From positions 1,612,001-1,676,000 of the forward strand of contig NZ_FOAX01000001.1 of the NCBI RefSeq assembly GCF_900109775.1: a stretch of DNA of 64,000 bases, read 5' to 3'. The notes beneath the pieces are model-generated. The model was not told where the DNA came from and searched no databases. It saw only the letters and a list, made by a program, of their open reading frames with translations. Position numbers and translations under genes: made by a program. Positions 30,941 through 40,486 of the stretch are shown piece after piece. Every line of letters begins with the position of its first letter. The stretch's first letter is position 1. This stretch comes from Pseudoxanthomonas sp. GM95 (lineage in GTDB: Bacteria > Pseudomonadota > Gammaproteobacteria > Xanthomonadales > Xanthomonadaceae).

Positions 30941-31080
30941 GACACTTAACAATCTAAGACCTGGATTCAGGAGAATAGTGTTGGAAACGCTGCAAGTCCG
31001 CTCCGGCTCGAATCCTTTCATGGTGCAAAGATACTCTATTGCGCGGCCAGCCCTCCTTTCTGTGACTTCGAGTTCTTGCA

Positions 31081-31593
31081 TTGCTTAGCAGTGTCTACCG
31101 CCCCGTACAATCGATTCCTACAGAGATCTCGGGTCTTACTGGCCCGTGCGGTCCTGCATCTGTCTGGTTGGTGCTGACACGCTACGGAATAGATGCCAGT
31201 CCAAAGGAAGTTATTGAACGCTGTCGCTACACAGACACCATTGGCTGCTATGCGGTTTGCATGGCAGAAGCGCTCCAGCATTTCGGCTTGAAGGTGAGGC
31301 TACTTACGGATCCAGACCTTAGCCCCGCTGCCTTGGAAGTTCGCTCCTATCCATCCGTCGATACATGCAGCGCACTCTCCAGCTCTCGGCTGCTTGGCCT
31401 CCTAGACTCAAGCAGCAGCGTAATCGTCAGCTATCTGGATCGTGGTGAGGGACATTTCTCGCCGCTGGCAGGGGCCCGGGCCAATAAGCTCCTTTTGCCA
31501 TACAGCCCCAATGGCGAGATGCTCAAATCGGAGTTTGATAAGAGACGAAGATCTGCTGGAATCTTGCGTCAGGCCGTCATCGCCAGACCTTGA
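31081..31593 (+). CDS. Cysteine-peptidase-like protein (C39/papain-like fold)
   Basis: 170 residues from TTG 31081; an in-frame stop 15 bases upstream limits the start. The N-terminal segment SGLTGPCGPASVWLVLTRYG has the C39-like pattern Q/GxCGPAS with nucleophile Cys23. A later DRGEGHFSPLAG supplies the expected His (about 124), followed by a possible Asn/Asp in YSPNGE. No transporter or precursor peptide lies next to it, so it is not a standard bacteriocin exporter domain. No signal peptide and no good ribosome site are visible. It is low in GC. Confidence 0.6.
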   Translation: MLSSVYRPVQSIPTEISGLTGPCGPASVWLVLTRYGIDASPKEVIERCRYTDTIGCYAVCMAEALQHFGLKVRLLTDPDLSPAALEVRSYPSVDTCSALSSSRLLGLLDSSSSVIVSYLDRGEGHFSPLAGARANKLLLPYSPNGEMLKSEFDKRRRSAGILRQAVIARP

Positions 31594-31607
31594 ATTCGAT
31601 CGTCATA

Positions 31608-32080
31608 TGTCCGGCTTCGGGTCGCAAGCAGAAGCTACTCATAGAGCTTTATGCTGGCAATCCTAAGAGTGTCAACTTCAATTTCATACATGGCACCGCC
31701 GCCGAGCATCCTTTCGTCGGCATCCTGCTTTAGGGAAAAAACAACGACATAGATTCCGTTCCTTCTAGAAACCCCTATCGAATAATTACGACGGTCATAG
31801 ACGTACTCGACGAGTGCCTTATTGCTCTCATCGATCGTTATCTGTTCCTGCTGCCGAAACAATTCCTTCTCGAAATTTTCAGCAGCCACCCTTCCCGCGT
31901 CAAGTGCCTGGTCGAGGTCTCCAGCCCTTACTGAAAACGCGAAGACGGTGCTGAAAATAGCCCAAAGCCCGAACAAAGCTTTCATTGATACCCTCCGAGC
32001 AAGTCTCTATTCTTCAGTCCGCATAGCTATCCGCTTCGGTCGAAAGTTGCCATGCCGGCATGGTGAAGACTAACGGCCAG
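31608..32080. repeat. Direct-repeat copy B (about 470 bp, gene plus flanks)
   Basis: Same orientation and same extent as 317-787, including the 3' flank TCGGGTCGCAAGCAGAAGC and the promoter-side GATACCCTCCGAGCAAGTCT. The two copies bracket about 31 kb holding the stress, arsenic and metal-efflux genes. Confidence 0.85.
31635..31985 (-). CDS. Small secreted hypothetical protein (copy B)
   Basis: 116 residues with the signal peptide MKALFGLWAIFSTVFAFSVRAG. It differs from the product at 342-692 at ten positions (for example E26Q, G29D, A50T, V92M), with no frameshift or stop. The function is unknown; the mature domain of about 95 residues contains no cysteine. A membrane protein gene ends 104 bases upstream of its start on the same strand. 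Confidence 0.75.
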   Translation of the reverse strand: MKALFGLWAIFSTVFAFSVRAGDLDQALDAGRVAAENFEKELFRQQEQITIDESNKALVEYVYDRRNYSIGVSRRNGIYVVVFSLKQDADERMLGGGAMYEIEVDTLRIASIKLYE

Positions 32081-32089
32081 AAGCAGGCA

Positions 32090-32431
32090 TTAGAGACTCC
32101 CACTCATTGCTAGCCCCAACACCTCGAAAAATCCTTCTGCATCGTTCGCGCCAAAGTAGGCGACTTCGCCGACTCCGACTGCTACCGAAAAAATAGATAG
32201 CGTTGCGATTAGATAGAGGAAGTGCAGAGGCCACAAGCGTGGGTCAGATTTCCAGCGCAATGCAGCGACAAGCAGGGATCCCCATAGAACGAGGCTGCCA
32301 ACCGAGTCCTTGGTCAACGTACAGCCCCCGAACCACGCATAAGCCCCTAGCCAATAGCCGCTTGCAGCTGCAGCCAGAGCAAAGCCCAGCGACATGATTT
32401 TCACCCAGCGAGGCTTCTGTCGATTACTCAT
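32090..32431 (-). CDS. Small membrane protein
   Basis: 113 residues with three or four hydrophobic segments (about 12-31, 44-60, 68-88). Features are a basic N-terminus (MSNRQKPRWVK) and the turn ALRWKSDPRLWPLHFLY between helices. No family is recognised. It is close to the duplicated secreted-protein gene but not coupled to it, and is of lower GC than the core genes around it. Confidence 0.55.
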   Translation of the reverse strand: MSNRQKPRWVKIMSLGFALAAAASGYWLGAYAWFGGCTLTKDSVGSLVLWGSLLVAALRWKSDPRLWPLHFLYLIATLSIFSVAVGVGEVAYFGANDAEGFFEVLGLAMSGSL

Positions 32432-32598
32432 CAGACAAACTTCGCTTAGCTCTGTGTGCTCAGCATGAAGTTTGCCATTGCCCCGAAGAACAATTCGCCC
32501 GCTATGGGTCGGATGCTGCCACGCCGTGATTGGGACCGCTACCGAAAAGCGGCGGAAGCTCGTTGAAGCGAACTTTGAGCCTGCCGCCTTTGCTACAA

Positions 32599-34545
32599 CT
32601 AATTAATTGGCACAACAAACGGTCCCGCAGGACGTTCGGAGCCGTCATACAGGTTCAAGATCGGGCTGTCTGCCCATGCATAGCGCACGGTTGTCGCCTC
32701 CCTACTGCCATCCAGGCTTAGCCGCACGATGTCGCCCTCAATAGCGGCATGTGGGTAACGACATTCTTTCAGGCCTTGGTCGCACAACTCAAACCCCAGT
32801 ACATCCTGACCCCCAAGAGCCGCCAGCGCACCTTCGATACCGCCAAATCGAACGAGCACATCATCACCTTCGCGACGTGCCTGCAGCGGCACCGGACCAG
32901 TTGGAGATGCGCGCACGCGATAGACCTGTGCGAGGGCCGCGAGCGCGGCGCGTCGGCCAACCTCCTGCTTGTTGGCAGGATGGATGTCACCATGCTCTCC
33001 AAGATCGATCGTAACGGCTAACGCCGCGTGCTGGTCCTGAGCGACCAAGCGGCGCTGTTCCTCACGCAGCGTGGCCCACGCGCTTTGCCCGGGCGCAGTA
33101 GCCGCCGGGCCATATCCAGCCAGCTGGACGACCACAAGCGGAAGATCCGCACCGAAGTGCGCGCGAAAGTCATCACGCCAGGTGGCGAGGCGCGCGCCAT
33201 AGCGCTCGGGCTCGTGCGTATTCGACTCGCCCTGATACCACAGCGCTCCCCGCAAGCCGTAACCGGCAAGTGGCGCAATCATTCCGTTGTAGAGCGTGCC
33301 CAGCCCGTAAGCGGACATCCAGGGTGCTGCTGGTGGCATGCCGATCGCCTCTGGCTCGGGGCGTACCTGCCAGGCCTTTTCCAAAGGCAAGCGCACTCCA
33401 TCGGCGAGCACCAAGGCGCGGCTGGCGACGTCAGATCCGTTAAGGCCGCCCTGACGATAGGTATTGAGGACATTGACGACGATTGTGTTGGAACCGGCGT
33501 GCAAGATCCCCGGCGCCACGGCGTAGCGACGCTGGACGGCAGAGCCATAAGTTGTGCCGACCCCGTGGCCGTTCACCCATGTCGTATCGATTTCGTCAGC
33601 TCGTCCCAGCTCAAGCACGCCACCTTGCAGTGCCTGCGACGCGCTGAGTTCGACCGTTGTTCGGAACCAGATCAAGCCGACGTGGTCGGCAAGCGCAGGT
33701 GCGACCCACCGCGAAGAAGGATGCGTCGGGCTCCAGTCTCCAGCGGCATCAGGCGACCAGGGCGGACGCACTTCTCCGGAGGTCTGATGCTTGCGCCACC
33801 ACCTCTCCCACATCGCAGCCCACGGCTGGATGGCCGCGTCAGGATCCCGGGCGTGCGTTTCCTGCAAAGCCAGTTCAGCATTGAGCCCGCCGGCGCGGCG
33901 AAGCGCCGATTGGCTCGTCCAGGCCTCGATGCGTGAGCCATTCCACGAAGCACTGATGAGCCCTAAGGGGACTTCAAGATCTCGTCGTAGTGACTTGGCG
34001 AAATACCAACACACCGCCGAGAACGACCGCACGGTATCTGGAGTCGCCTCAGACCAGGCGGCCGCCGATGAAAATGCCTGATTCGGACTATCGGCGCTGC
34101 TTTTTGGGACCCGCAGCAAGCGGATCTTCGAGTCGAAAGCATTGGCGATTTCGGCATTGGCATCCAGCGCTCGCTCTACTGGAAATTCCATGTTGGACTG
34201 CCCGCCACATAGCCACACGTCCCCGACAAGTACATCGTCCACGCGTTGATGTCGCTGGCCGGCTTGAACTTCCAGGGTGAAGGGCCCGCCTGCAGCTAGC
34301 GCCGGTAGGGTTGCCTTCCAGGCGCCGCTCTTTGATGCCAGTGCACTGGTTTCATGACCGGCGAGGGTCACGGAAATCCGTGCGCCCGGAGATGCGATGC
34401 CCCAGACCAGGATCGGCTGATCGCGCTGCAGAACCGCATGATCGGCGAAGGGCGCCCCGAGCAGCTGTGCAGCCAGCGCTGGCTGAGAAGCCACCGTGAT
34501 CAACAGTGCCAATGAGGTCGCCACGAGTCGGATAAACCGACTCAT
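32599..34545 (-). CDS. Sialate O-acetylesterase-like SGNH enzyme
   Basis: 648 residues from ATG 34545, overlapping the preceding stop by four bases (ATGA). A signal peptide (MSRFIRLVATSLALLITVASQPALA) directs export. SGNH blocks: GGQSNMEFP with Ser117, ALWYQGESN, and the final DIHPANK with the catalytic Asp/His. A jelly-roll insert (about 270-360: WFRTTVELS ... GSNTIVVNVLNTY) is usual for bacterial proteins of this name. It removes acetyl groups from sugars. In this operon it may deacetylate a plant or microbial glycan before uptake, so sialic acid is unlikely to be the true substrate. Confidence 0.88.
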   Translation of the reverse strand: MSRFIRLVATSLALLITVASQPALAAQLLGAPFADHAVLQRDQPILVWGIASPGARISVTLAGHETSALASKSGAWKATLPALAAGGPFTLEVQAGQRHQRVDDVLVGDVWLCGGQSNMEFPVERALDANAEIANAFDSKIRLLRVPKSSADSPNQAFSSAAAWSEATPDTVRSFSAVCWYFAKSLRRDLEVPLGLISASWNGSRIEAWTSQSALRRAGGLNAELALQETHARDPDAAIQPWAAMWERWWRKHQTSGEVRPPWSPDAAGDWSPTHPSSRWVAPALADHVGLIWFRTTVELSASQALQGGVLELGRADEIDTTWVNGHGVGTTYGSAVQRRYAVAPGILHAGSNTIVVNVLNTYRQGGLNGSDVASRALVLADGVRLPLEKAWQVRPEPEAIGMPPAAPWMSAYGLGTLYNGMIAPLAGYGLRGALWYQGESNTHEPERYGARLATWRDDFRAHFGADLPLVVVQLAGYGPAATAPGQSAWATLREEQRRLVAQDQHAALAVTIDLGEHGDIHPANKQEVGRRAALAALAQVYRVRASPTGPVPLQARREGDDVLVRFGGIEGALAALGGQDVLGFELCDQGLKECRYPHAAIEGDIVRLSLDGSREATTVRYAWADSPILNLYDGSERPAGPFVVPIN

Positions 34546-35990
34546 GGCTGGATGACGAAGAGGCCGCCCGACCCTGGATTTGCCGCCAATGCCTGTGGCG
34601 AAAGCCGGGCCCGCGCGGTGGTGACGAACAGGCGTCCGCCTTGGTCGAAACACAGGCTCCCGACATGGTGGGCTGGCACAGGGATTGAGCGTAGCAAGGC
34701 GCCGTTGGCGGCAAGCTCAATCACAGCATCCCCGCCCCACATCGCAACCCAAAGCCTTCCATCCGGGGACATCGCCATCCCATCCGGCTTGCCGGGAATG
34801 CCCAAAAAATCAGTGATGACGCGCGGTTCGCCCAGGATGCCGAGCTTGATGTCCGCGTCATAGGCCAGCAGCGTGCGGGAGAGCGTGTCGATCACAAACA
34901 GCGTGTGGCCATCGGCAGAGAATGCCATTCCGTTGGCGACACCCAGCCCATCTGCCACCCGTCTTGCCGGCTGGTCGACCGAAGGGGCGTAGAACATCGC
35001 GCCCCGGCCGGCCAACAGGCCGCGATGCATCGAGCCGGCCCATAGTCCACCGGCTCCATCAACAACCAGGTCGTTGAGGCGGCACCCTGGGCCGACTTCG
35101 ATGTGCGGCCCCGAATGGATGGTTCCGTCCACATCCAGGCGCACGAAGTGCTCCTCGCCATTGCCGACCAGTCCGCCGTTGGACAGTCCCAGGGCCCATA
35201 CCGGCTCGGACAGAGCCATCGTGTGGCAATGCTGGCCGTCCCAGCGCAGCAGCGCTGGCCGGGTCGGATCGACCCACAGCACATCGCCATCCACGATCAA
35301 GGGCGATTCGCCGACCATGGTTTGGGGATTGCAGACAAGAGATGCCGCTGATGAGGCGCGCCGTTGGATCGCCTCAATCCAGCCCAAAGCCCGTTTACCG
35401 ACCTCTTCAGGCGTACGGCCGGGCTTGTATAAGTCCGATCCGATCCCGACCCCGCACACCCCTGACTGCCATAGGGCGCCCAGGTCCTTGGGCGTCGCTC
35501 CGCCGACGGCCAATACCTTCACGCCTGCAGGTAGCACTGCAGACAGCGCTGCCAACCGCGGCGCTGCGTCATGCGCGGGAAATGCCTTGAGATGACGCGC
35601 GCCCGCGGCAAGGGCGGTAAAGGCCTCGCTCGGCGTGGAAAAGCCTGGCAATGACACCATGCCGTGCGCCACGCTCGCTGCGATCACTGCAGGATCGGCG
35701 TTGGGTGAAACGATGAAGGCACAGCCGACCTTCGACAGGCGCACGACCTCTTTTGCATCCATGACGGTGCCCGCGCCAATGAGCATGCGGCCTGCAAAAT
35801 GGCTGGCCAACTTGGCGATCGTGTCGAACGGATCAGGCGAATTGAGCGGGACTTCAGCCAGCCGCACGCCGGCGTCAAACAGCGCCTGAACCACCTCAAT
35901 GGCATCGTCTCCGCGAAGACCGCGGAGGATGGCAACCAGCGGAGCCTGCTCGAGGAACGCGTCGAACTGTTCAAGGTAATGGGAGGTCAT
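34542..35990 (-). CDS. dgoA: Fusion: KDPGal aldolase + SMP-30/lactonase domain
   Basis: 482 residues. Residues 1-210 are a complete KDPG/KDPGal aldolase with Glu46 in AEVPLN, GAGTV (72-76), Schiff-base Lys135 in ARHLKAFPAH and the phosphate loop GIGSDLY. Residues 218-482 are an SMP-30/gluconolactonase propeller. Likely metal ligands are Glu228 (VGESP), Asn353 (ANGMAFS) and Asp403 (KPDGMAM), with Asn306 in RLNDLV at the active site. These two activities are steps 2 and 5 of De Ley-Doudoroff galactose oxidation and are normally separate proteins. No frameshift or stop occurs at the junction. It overlaps dgoK and the esterase gene by four bases each. Confidence 0.9.
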   Translation of the reverse strand: MTSHYLEQFDAFLEQAPLVAILRGLRGDDAIEVVQALFDAGVRLAEVPLNSPDPFDTIAKLASHFAGRMLIGAGTVMDAKEVVRLSKVGCAFIVSPNADPAVIAASVAHGMVSLPGFSTPSEAFTALAAGARHLKAFPAHDAAPRLAALSAVLPAGVKVLAVGGATPKDLGALWQSGVCGVGIGSDLYKPGRTPEEVGKRALGWIEAIQRRASSAASLVCNPQTMVGESPLIVDGDVLWVDPTRPALLRWDGQHCHTMALSEPVWALGLSNGGLVGNGEEHFVRLDVDGTIHSGPHIEVGPGCRLNDLVVDGAGGLWAGSMHRGLLAGRGAMFYAPSVDQPARRVADGLGVANGMAFSADGHTLFVIDTLSRTLLAYDADIKLGILGEPRVITDFLGIPGKPDGMAMSPDGRLWVAMWGGDAVIELAANGALLRSIPVPAHHVGSLCFDQGGRLFVTTARARLSPQALAANPGSGGLFVIQP

Positions 35991-36910
35991 GGCAAGACCG
36001 CCGCCTGATGCAGAGCTAGAAAGCCACGAACGACCGCGCCTTGCGACGGAGAAGGCTTGCCCTGCCCGCCCAGCACCGACAGTGCGCGGGCATAGAGTTC
36101 GCAGACCGGTGCGGCGCCGACCACGGTAAGCGGCTCACCGACCACCTGTGGCCAAAGTGCTTGCGCGTCGGCCAGTTCTGCACCGATCAAGAGGCCACGC
36201 AGCCAGGAGGCGCCGTCGCTTCGAGGCAGATTGCCACGAATGACCCGCGCGCGCGCGCCGAAAAGCTGGCTCCCCAGGCCCATTCCCGCGTGCCCCGCGC
36301 GCACGCCGCCATCGAACACTTCGCCCTGCACTGCCGGACCATCCACCACAGACGCCAGCAGACCTGCTGCGGTCAATCGGTCGAAGATCTCGCCAGACAT
36401 GGCGGTAAGGAACTCCAGCACCGCCCCCTCTTGCAACCGGACCCACTTGCTATGGGTTCCCGGCAGGACCACCAGACCATCGGCGGGTACCGAGCCTGTT
36501 GCCATCAGCCCGAGGAGTTCTGTCTCCTCTCCTCGCATGATGTCCGGAGCGCCATCAGCGGCACGGCGGCAGGCCAGGCCTGGCACGATCGCGACCGCCA
36601 CGCTTCCGATCTGGACATGATGCAGCTGCCTGGCCAAACCCGCCGGGGTCGCCGGGCACTCCAGGTAGCCAGCATCGCTCCAGCCGATGTTCGACCCAAC
36701 CATGCCACAGGCGTAGACCTGTCCGGCCTGGGGCCAGCGCGATGCCAGCTCCTCGACCATCAGCTGCATCTGCGCCCGATCCAGGCCCGCGATACCGCGC
36801 GGCTGCTCGACCTTGTCGAGCACCTGGCCATCAGCGTCGATGAGGAATGCGCGGAAGTTGGTGCTGCCCCAATTGATTCCCACAATAGGGGCGTTGGCGT
36901 GATCCCTCAT
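35987..36910 (-). CDS. dgoK: 2-dehydro-3-deoxygalactonokinase (DgoK-like)
   Basis: 307 residues, the family length. It has the ASKHA-type N-terminal phosphate loop INWGSTNFRAFLID and the DgoK signatures ACGMVGSNIGW, RGEETELLGL and PGTHSKWV. It phosphorylates 2-keto-3-deoxygalactonate (KDGal) to KDPGal, which the aldolase domain of the next gene would cleave to pyruvate and glyceraldehyde-3-phosphate. Four-base overlaps at both ends show tight coupling in the operon. Confidence 0.92.
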   Translation of the reverse strand: MRDHANAPIVGINWGSTNFRAFLIDADGQVLDKVEQPRGIAGLDRAQMQLMVEELASRWPQAGQVYACGMVGSNIGWSDAGYLECPATPAGLARQLHHVQIGSVAVAIVPGLACRRAADGAPDIMRGEETELLGLMATGSVPADGLVVLPGTHSKWVRLQEGAVLEFLTAMSGEIFDRLTAAGLLASVVDGPAVQGEVFDGGVRAGHAGMGLGSQLFGARARVIRGNLPRSDGASWLRGLLIGAELADAQALWPQVVGEPLTVVGAAPVCELYARALSVLGGQGKPSPSQGAVVRGFLALHQAAVLP

Positions 36911-37644
36911 CGGCGCGTCACTCCCGCGCCACCATCGAGAGGGAAGACGCCCCCGGTGATCCAGCCGCTTCGTGGCGATGCCAGGAACAGCGCCAACTCC
37001 GCAGCATCTTGCGACGTGCCCAATCGGCCCAGTGGATGTCGCTCCACGTTGCGCGCCCGCGCATGCTCGGGATCGTCTGCCCTGGCAAAGGATGCCTGCA
37101 GCATCGGCGTATCGACCGATGCCGGCGCCATGCAGTTGACGCGAATGCCTTCCGGGGCAAATTCCAGCGCCGCGGTGCGTGCCACTTCTTCCAGTGCCGC
37201 CTTGGACGCCGCATAGGCCGCCAGGGTTGGCGTGGCAAAACGCGCGTTGATCGAAGACACCAGCACGATGCTGCCACCTCGAAGACGCATGTCGGGGACC
37301 ACTGCGCGCATGACCCGAAGCGCGCCAAGGACGTTGACCGAATAGGTGTCTATCCAGAGCGCATCATCGTGATCCAATGTGCCGCCGGAGGGACAGATGC
37401 CTGCGCAGTGGACCACCGCATCGAATGGACCTAGTGCTTTAACCAGTTGGTCGATGGCAGCGCCTACCGCATTGGCATCACGCAGGTCCGCCTGGGCCGA
37501 AGCATCTGCATCTTCAACGACGGCCAGGTCCAGCGCGGCGACCTTGGCCCCGTCGCCCTTCAATCGCGACACCACCGCGCTGCCAATTCCACTGGCGGCG
37601 CCTGTGACAAGTGCGACCATTCCCTGCATCGAGCCTTCGCTCAT
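36907..37644 (-). CDS. SDR sugar dehydrogenase
   Basis: 245 residues. TGAASGIG (14-21), the acidic residue in ALDLAVVED that favours NAD, catalytic Ser in VSSINAR, and AAYAASKAALEE for Tyr/Lys. The ending GWITGGVFPLDGG is classical. In the operon it would be the first oxidation step, sugar to aldonolactone (galactose 1-dehydrogenase-like), with the lactone passed to the SMP-30 domain. Substrate assignment is by context only. It is 27 bases after the TonB-receptor gene and overlaps dgoK by four. Confidence 0.88.
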   Translation of the reverse strand: MSEGSMQGMVALVTGAASGIGSAVVSRLKGDGAKVAALDLAVVEDADASAQADLRDANAVGAAIDQLVKALGPFDAVVHCAGICPSGGTLDHDDALWIDTYSVNVLGALRVMRAVVPDMRLRGGSIVLVSSINARFATPTLAAYAASKAALEEVARTAALEFAPEGIRVNCMAPASVDTPMLQASFARADDPEHARARNVERHPLGRLGTSQDAAELALFLASPRSGWITGGVFPLDGGAGVTRR

Positions 37645-37671
37645 GTTCCCAACGTCCTTTTCAATGCGGCT

Positions 37672-40374
37672 TCAGAATCGGTAGGTCAGCAGCGCTTTGT
37701 AGGAACGCCCGAAGACCACATTGGTCCGCAGCCCTTCCTCAAAGCCATCGTAGGTGCGCTGTTCGCTGTCCAACAGGTTGTTGCCTTCCAGCTTGAGCGA
37801 CAACGCATCGGTGAAATCGTAGCTGACACTGGCCGACAGATCCTTGTAGGTATCGTTGTAGATGCCGGTGGCCGCTGCCGACAAACCGACCAGATACTCG
37901 TCGCGCCAGTTGTAGGCCACGCGCGCACCGAAGGGCCCGTTCTCGTAATAGCCAATCAGGTTGACGTTGTTCTTGGACAGGCCAGGAAAGGTCAGTGCAT
38001 TGCCGTTGACATCCTGGATCGGGGTTTCCGAATCGATCCAGGTATAGGTCGCGACCATGCCAAAGCCTTCGAGCATGCCGGTGAACGGCACCTGCGCCAG
38101 GAGCTCGGCGCCACGCACCGTGGCGCTGTCGCCGTTGACCTTCCGCAGCACCAGATAGTTGGTGTTGTTGTAAGTCTCGGCGCTCTGCTGCTGCACGATG
38201 AACGTCGACACGTCCTTGTAGAACAGGCCTGCGGACAACATGCCCTGGCCACCGTAGTACCACTCCAGCGACAGGTCGTACTGGGTTGCCTTGAACGGAT
38301 CCAGATCCGGGGCGCCACCAGTGCCGGTGCCTGGTGAGATCTGCACGCCGTTGGTGTCGAACACGGCATTGTTATTGAGCGTCACGCCGTTGTTGAGGTC
38401 TTCGGTATTGGGAAATGCCACGACCTTGGCCGCGCCGCCTCGCAGGACCCAGGTATCGGAGAGCTGCAGCTTGGCCACGCCCGACGGGAGGAACTCACGG
38501 TCAGTGCGACGGAAGGTGGACGGCTGGGCCATACCGGCAGCATTGAGGAGGTTGCCGCGGGATTCCAGATCCCGGTCAACCATGCGCACGCCAACGTTGC
38601 CCGAAAAACCCATGTCACCCAGCGTGGTGTCCCAGTTGAGCTTGGTATAGGCCTCCAGGAAGTCCTCATCCACGCCAAAGGTCGCGGCATAGGCCAGCGC
38701 GTTGTTGCGCGGATCCAGGCATTGTGCGTTCTGCGAGATCGCCGGGATCGTGGTGAAGGTGCCGCATCCGCCGAACTGGGCGCGATAGGCTCCCAGATAG
38801 GAGCGCGGTAAGCCGGCAAACTCACCCGGCAGGAAGTCATTGTTGCTGTAGACCCGCAGGTAATCCGCAAGCTGGGTGGCGGGGATGCCACCAGCAGGAC
38901 GGATATCGGCGCGCAGCGGGTTCTGCTCGCTTTCCATGCGGTTGAAGCGCGCGCCGAAGTCCAGGGAGGTGAAAGCGCCCTGATCGAAGTTCAGGCTCCA
39001 GTCGGTGCGCAGCGCCTTGCTGTCTGTTTCTGCGCGCCAGTCGTTGTCGAACATGATGGTCATGCGCCACTGCGCAGGATCGGTCACATCGATGCCACTG
39101 ACATTGAAGCTGCCAAAGCTGCCGCTGCGCAGGTCGAAGTCGGTGATCGAGGTCAGGCCCGCCATCGGCGCCAGGCGCATGTAACGCTGGTGATAGCTCG
39201 CCGTGGACTTGGCCCAGTTGCCTTCCACGCTGCCATCCAGGTGGTCACCCACGCGGAACTTGGCGCGCAGCGCCGAGGACCAGGTATCTGAGTCGACATC
39301 GGCCACTTCGGTGTTGAGCAGGACCGTGCCGGTAGAGCGTCCGGCCAGCAGGATGTTGTGATCGGAGTAGACCGCATTGCTCAGGCCCGCAGCCGGATTG
39401 AAGGCGACCCAATAGCGATCGCGCTCGGCTTGCTGGCGTGCGTAAAAGGTATCTGCAGTGATCTCGACTCCATCGGCTGGTCGCCACTGCAGGACCGCAC
39501 TGACGCCGGTCTTCTTGCGATCGTCGTCGATATTCTGGGCACGCATGTCGGTACTGCCAAAGCGCGTGGCACCGGTCGCATCGGTGTACTTGGCGTAACC
39601 GGAGAAGGTATCCAGGCCCTGTTGCACGACCTCGCGCTGACCGTAGGTGGCGGAGATCAAGGCGCCGAACGTGCGGTCCTCGTTGCGCGCACTCAACAGG
39701 CCGAAGGCGTTGCTGCCCACGTCCTTGGAAAGTTCGTCGTAGGTGCCCGCCAGGCTCACCACGTTCTGGTTGACGTCGCCGTCCAGTGGCATGCGCGTGT
39801 TGATGTCGATGATGCCGCCAAGCCCGCCGGCGATCTGGTCGGAGCCCGCAAGCTTGGTCACCGACAGCCGCGAGATCAGCTCGGAGGGGACCAGCGACAG
39901 CAACCCATAGGTCGAGGTGGCCAATTGATCCAGGCCATTGCCGCCGCGGCCGGTGGCATCGACGATCTGCCGACCGTTGTAGAGCACGACGTTTTCCTTC
40001 AGGCCGCGCACCAGGATGTCGCTGCCCTCGCCCATGCCACGTTCGAGCTGGACGCCCGCCACACGCGCGAGCGATTCGGCAACGTTGGTATCGGGCAGCT
40101 TTCCTATGTCGTCGGCGACCACCGCATCGACAATCTGGGCCGAGTCCCGCTTGATGTCGCGCGCCGCCTCGAGGCTGCCGCGGATGCCTACCACGCTCAC
40201 AGCATCCAGCGTCTTTGCACTCCCCTGCTCCCCAGCCTGCTCTATCGCAGGCTGTTCTTGCAGCGCCTGCTGTCCAGCTGGTTCCTGCGACACGGCCTGC
40301 GCCGATGCCACAACAGGTGCCAGCAAGCAGGCCCCGACGGCCATATACAAGGTCGAACGTCGAACATTACGCAT
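37672..40374 (-). CDS. TonB-dependent receptor, carbohydrate-uptake type
   Basis: 900 residues. A signal peptide (MRNVRRSTLYMAVGACLLAPVVASAQA) and a Gln/Glu-rich spacer lead to the TonB box region LDAVSVVGIRGSLEAA. The plug domain follows, with DDIGKLPDTNVAESLARVAGVQ and RGLKENVVLYNGRQI. The 22-strand barrel ends in the aromatic VFGRSYKALLTYRF. This plug signature is typical of Xanthomonas/Caulobacter receptors in carbohydrate-utilisation loci. It imports an oligosaccharide or sugar acid across the outer membrane. The gene leads a five-gene operon and has a candidate IclR box overlapping its -10 region. Confidence 0.93.
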   Translation of the reverse strand: MRNVRRSTLYMAVGACLLAPVVASAQAVSQEPAGQQALQEQPAIEQAGEQGSAKTLDAVSVVGIRGSLEAARDIKRDSAQIVDAVVADDIGKLPDTNVAESLARVAGVQLERGMGEGSDILVRGLKENVVLYNGRQIVDATGRGGNGLDQLATSTYGLLSLVPSELISRLSVTKLAGSDQIAGGLGGIIDINTRMPLDGDVNQNVVSLAGTYDELSKDVGSNAFGLLSARNEDRTFGALISATYGQREVVQQGLDTFSGYAKYTDATGATRFGSTDMRAQNIDDDRKKTGVSAVLQWRPADGVEITADTFYARQQAERDRYWVAFNPAAGLSNAVYSDHNILLAGRSTGTVLLNTEVADVDSDTWSSALRAKFRVGDHLDGSVEGNWAKSTASYHQRYMRLAPMAGLTSITDFDLRSGSFGSFNVSGIDVTDPAQWRMTIMFDNDWRAETDSKALRTDWSLNFDQGAFTSLDFGARFNRMESEQNPLRADIRPAGGIPATQLADYLRVYSNNDFLPGEFAGLPRSYLGAYRAQFGGCGTFTTIPAISQNAQCLDPRNNALAYAATFGVDEDFLEAYTKLNWDTTLGDMGFSGNVGVRMVDRDLESRGNLLNAAGMAQPSTFRRTDREFLPSGVAKLQLSDTWVLRGGAAKVVAFPNTEDLNNGVTLNNNAVFDTNGVQISPGTGTGGAPDLDPFKATQYDLSLEWYYGGQGMLSAGLFYKDVSTFIVQQQSAETYNNTNYLVLRKVNGDSATVRGAELLAQVPFTGMLEGFGMVATYTWIDSETPIQDVNGNALTFPGLSKNNVNLIGYYENGPFGARVAYNWRDEYLVGLSAAATGIYNDTYKDLSASVSYDFTDALSLKLEGNNLLDSEQRTYDGFEEGLRTNVVFGRSYKALLTYRF

Positions 40375-40486
40375 GAGTTGGGCCCTCCCCCAAGTGTGGG
40401 ACCCGGACTGGCTGGCTGCGATGGCCTAGCTACCCCGGGTCCAGCGCTATCCGTCAATCGCTGCTGCGCTGCGGCTTGGCAGCGTG

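Noticed and set aside
31608..32080. Duplicated block as an insertion sequence
   Set aside because: No transposase, no terminal inverted repeats and no target duplication are visible; it is a gene plus flanks.
32090..32431. Small membrane gene as part of the sugar-acid operon
   Set aside because: The esterase gene ends at 32599 and 167 bases with no coupling separate them; composition also differs.
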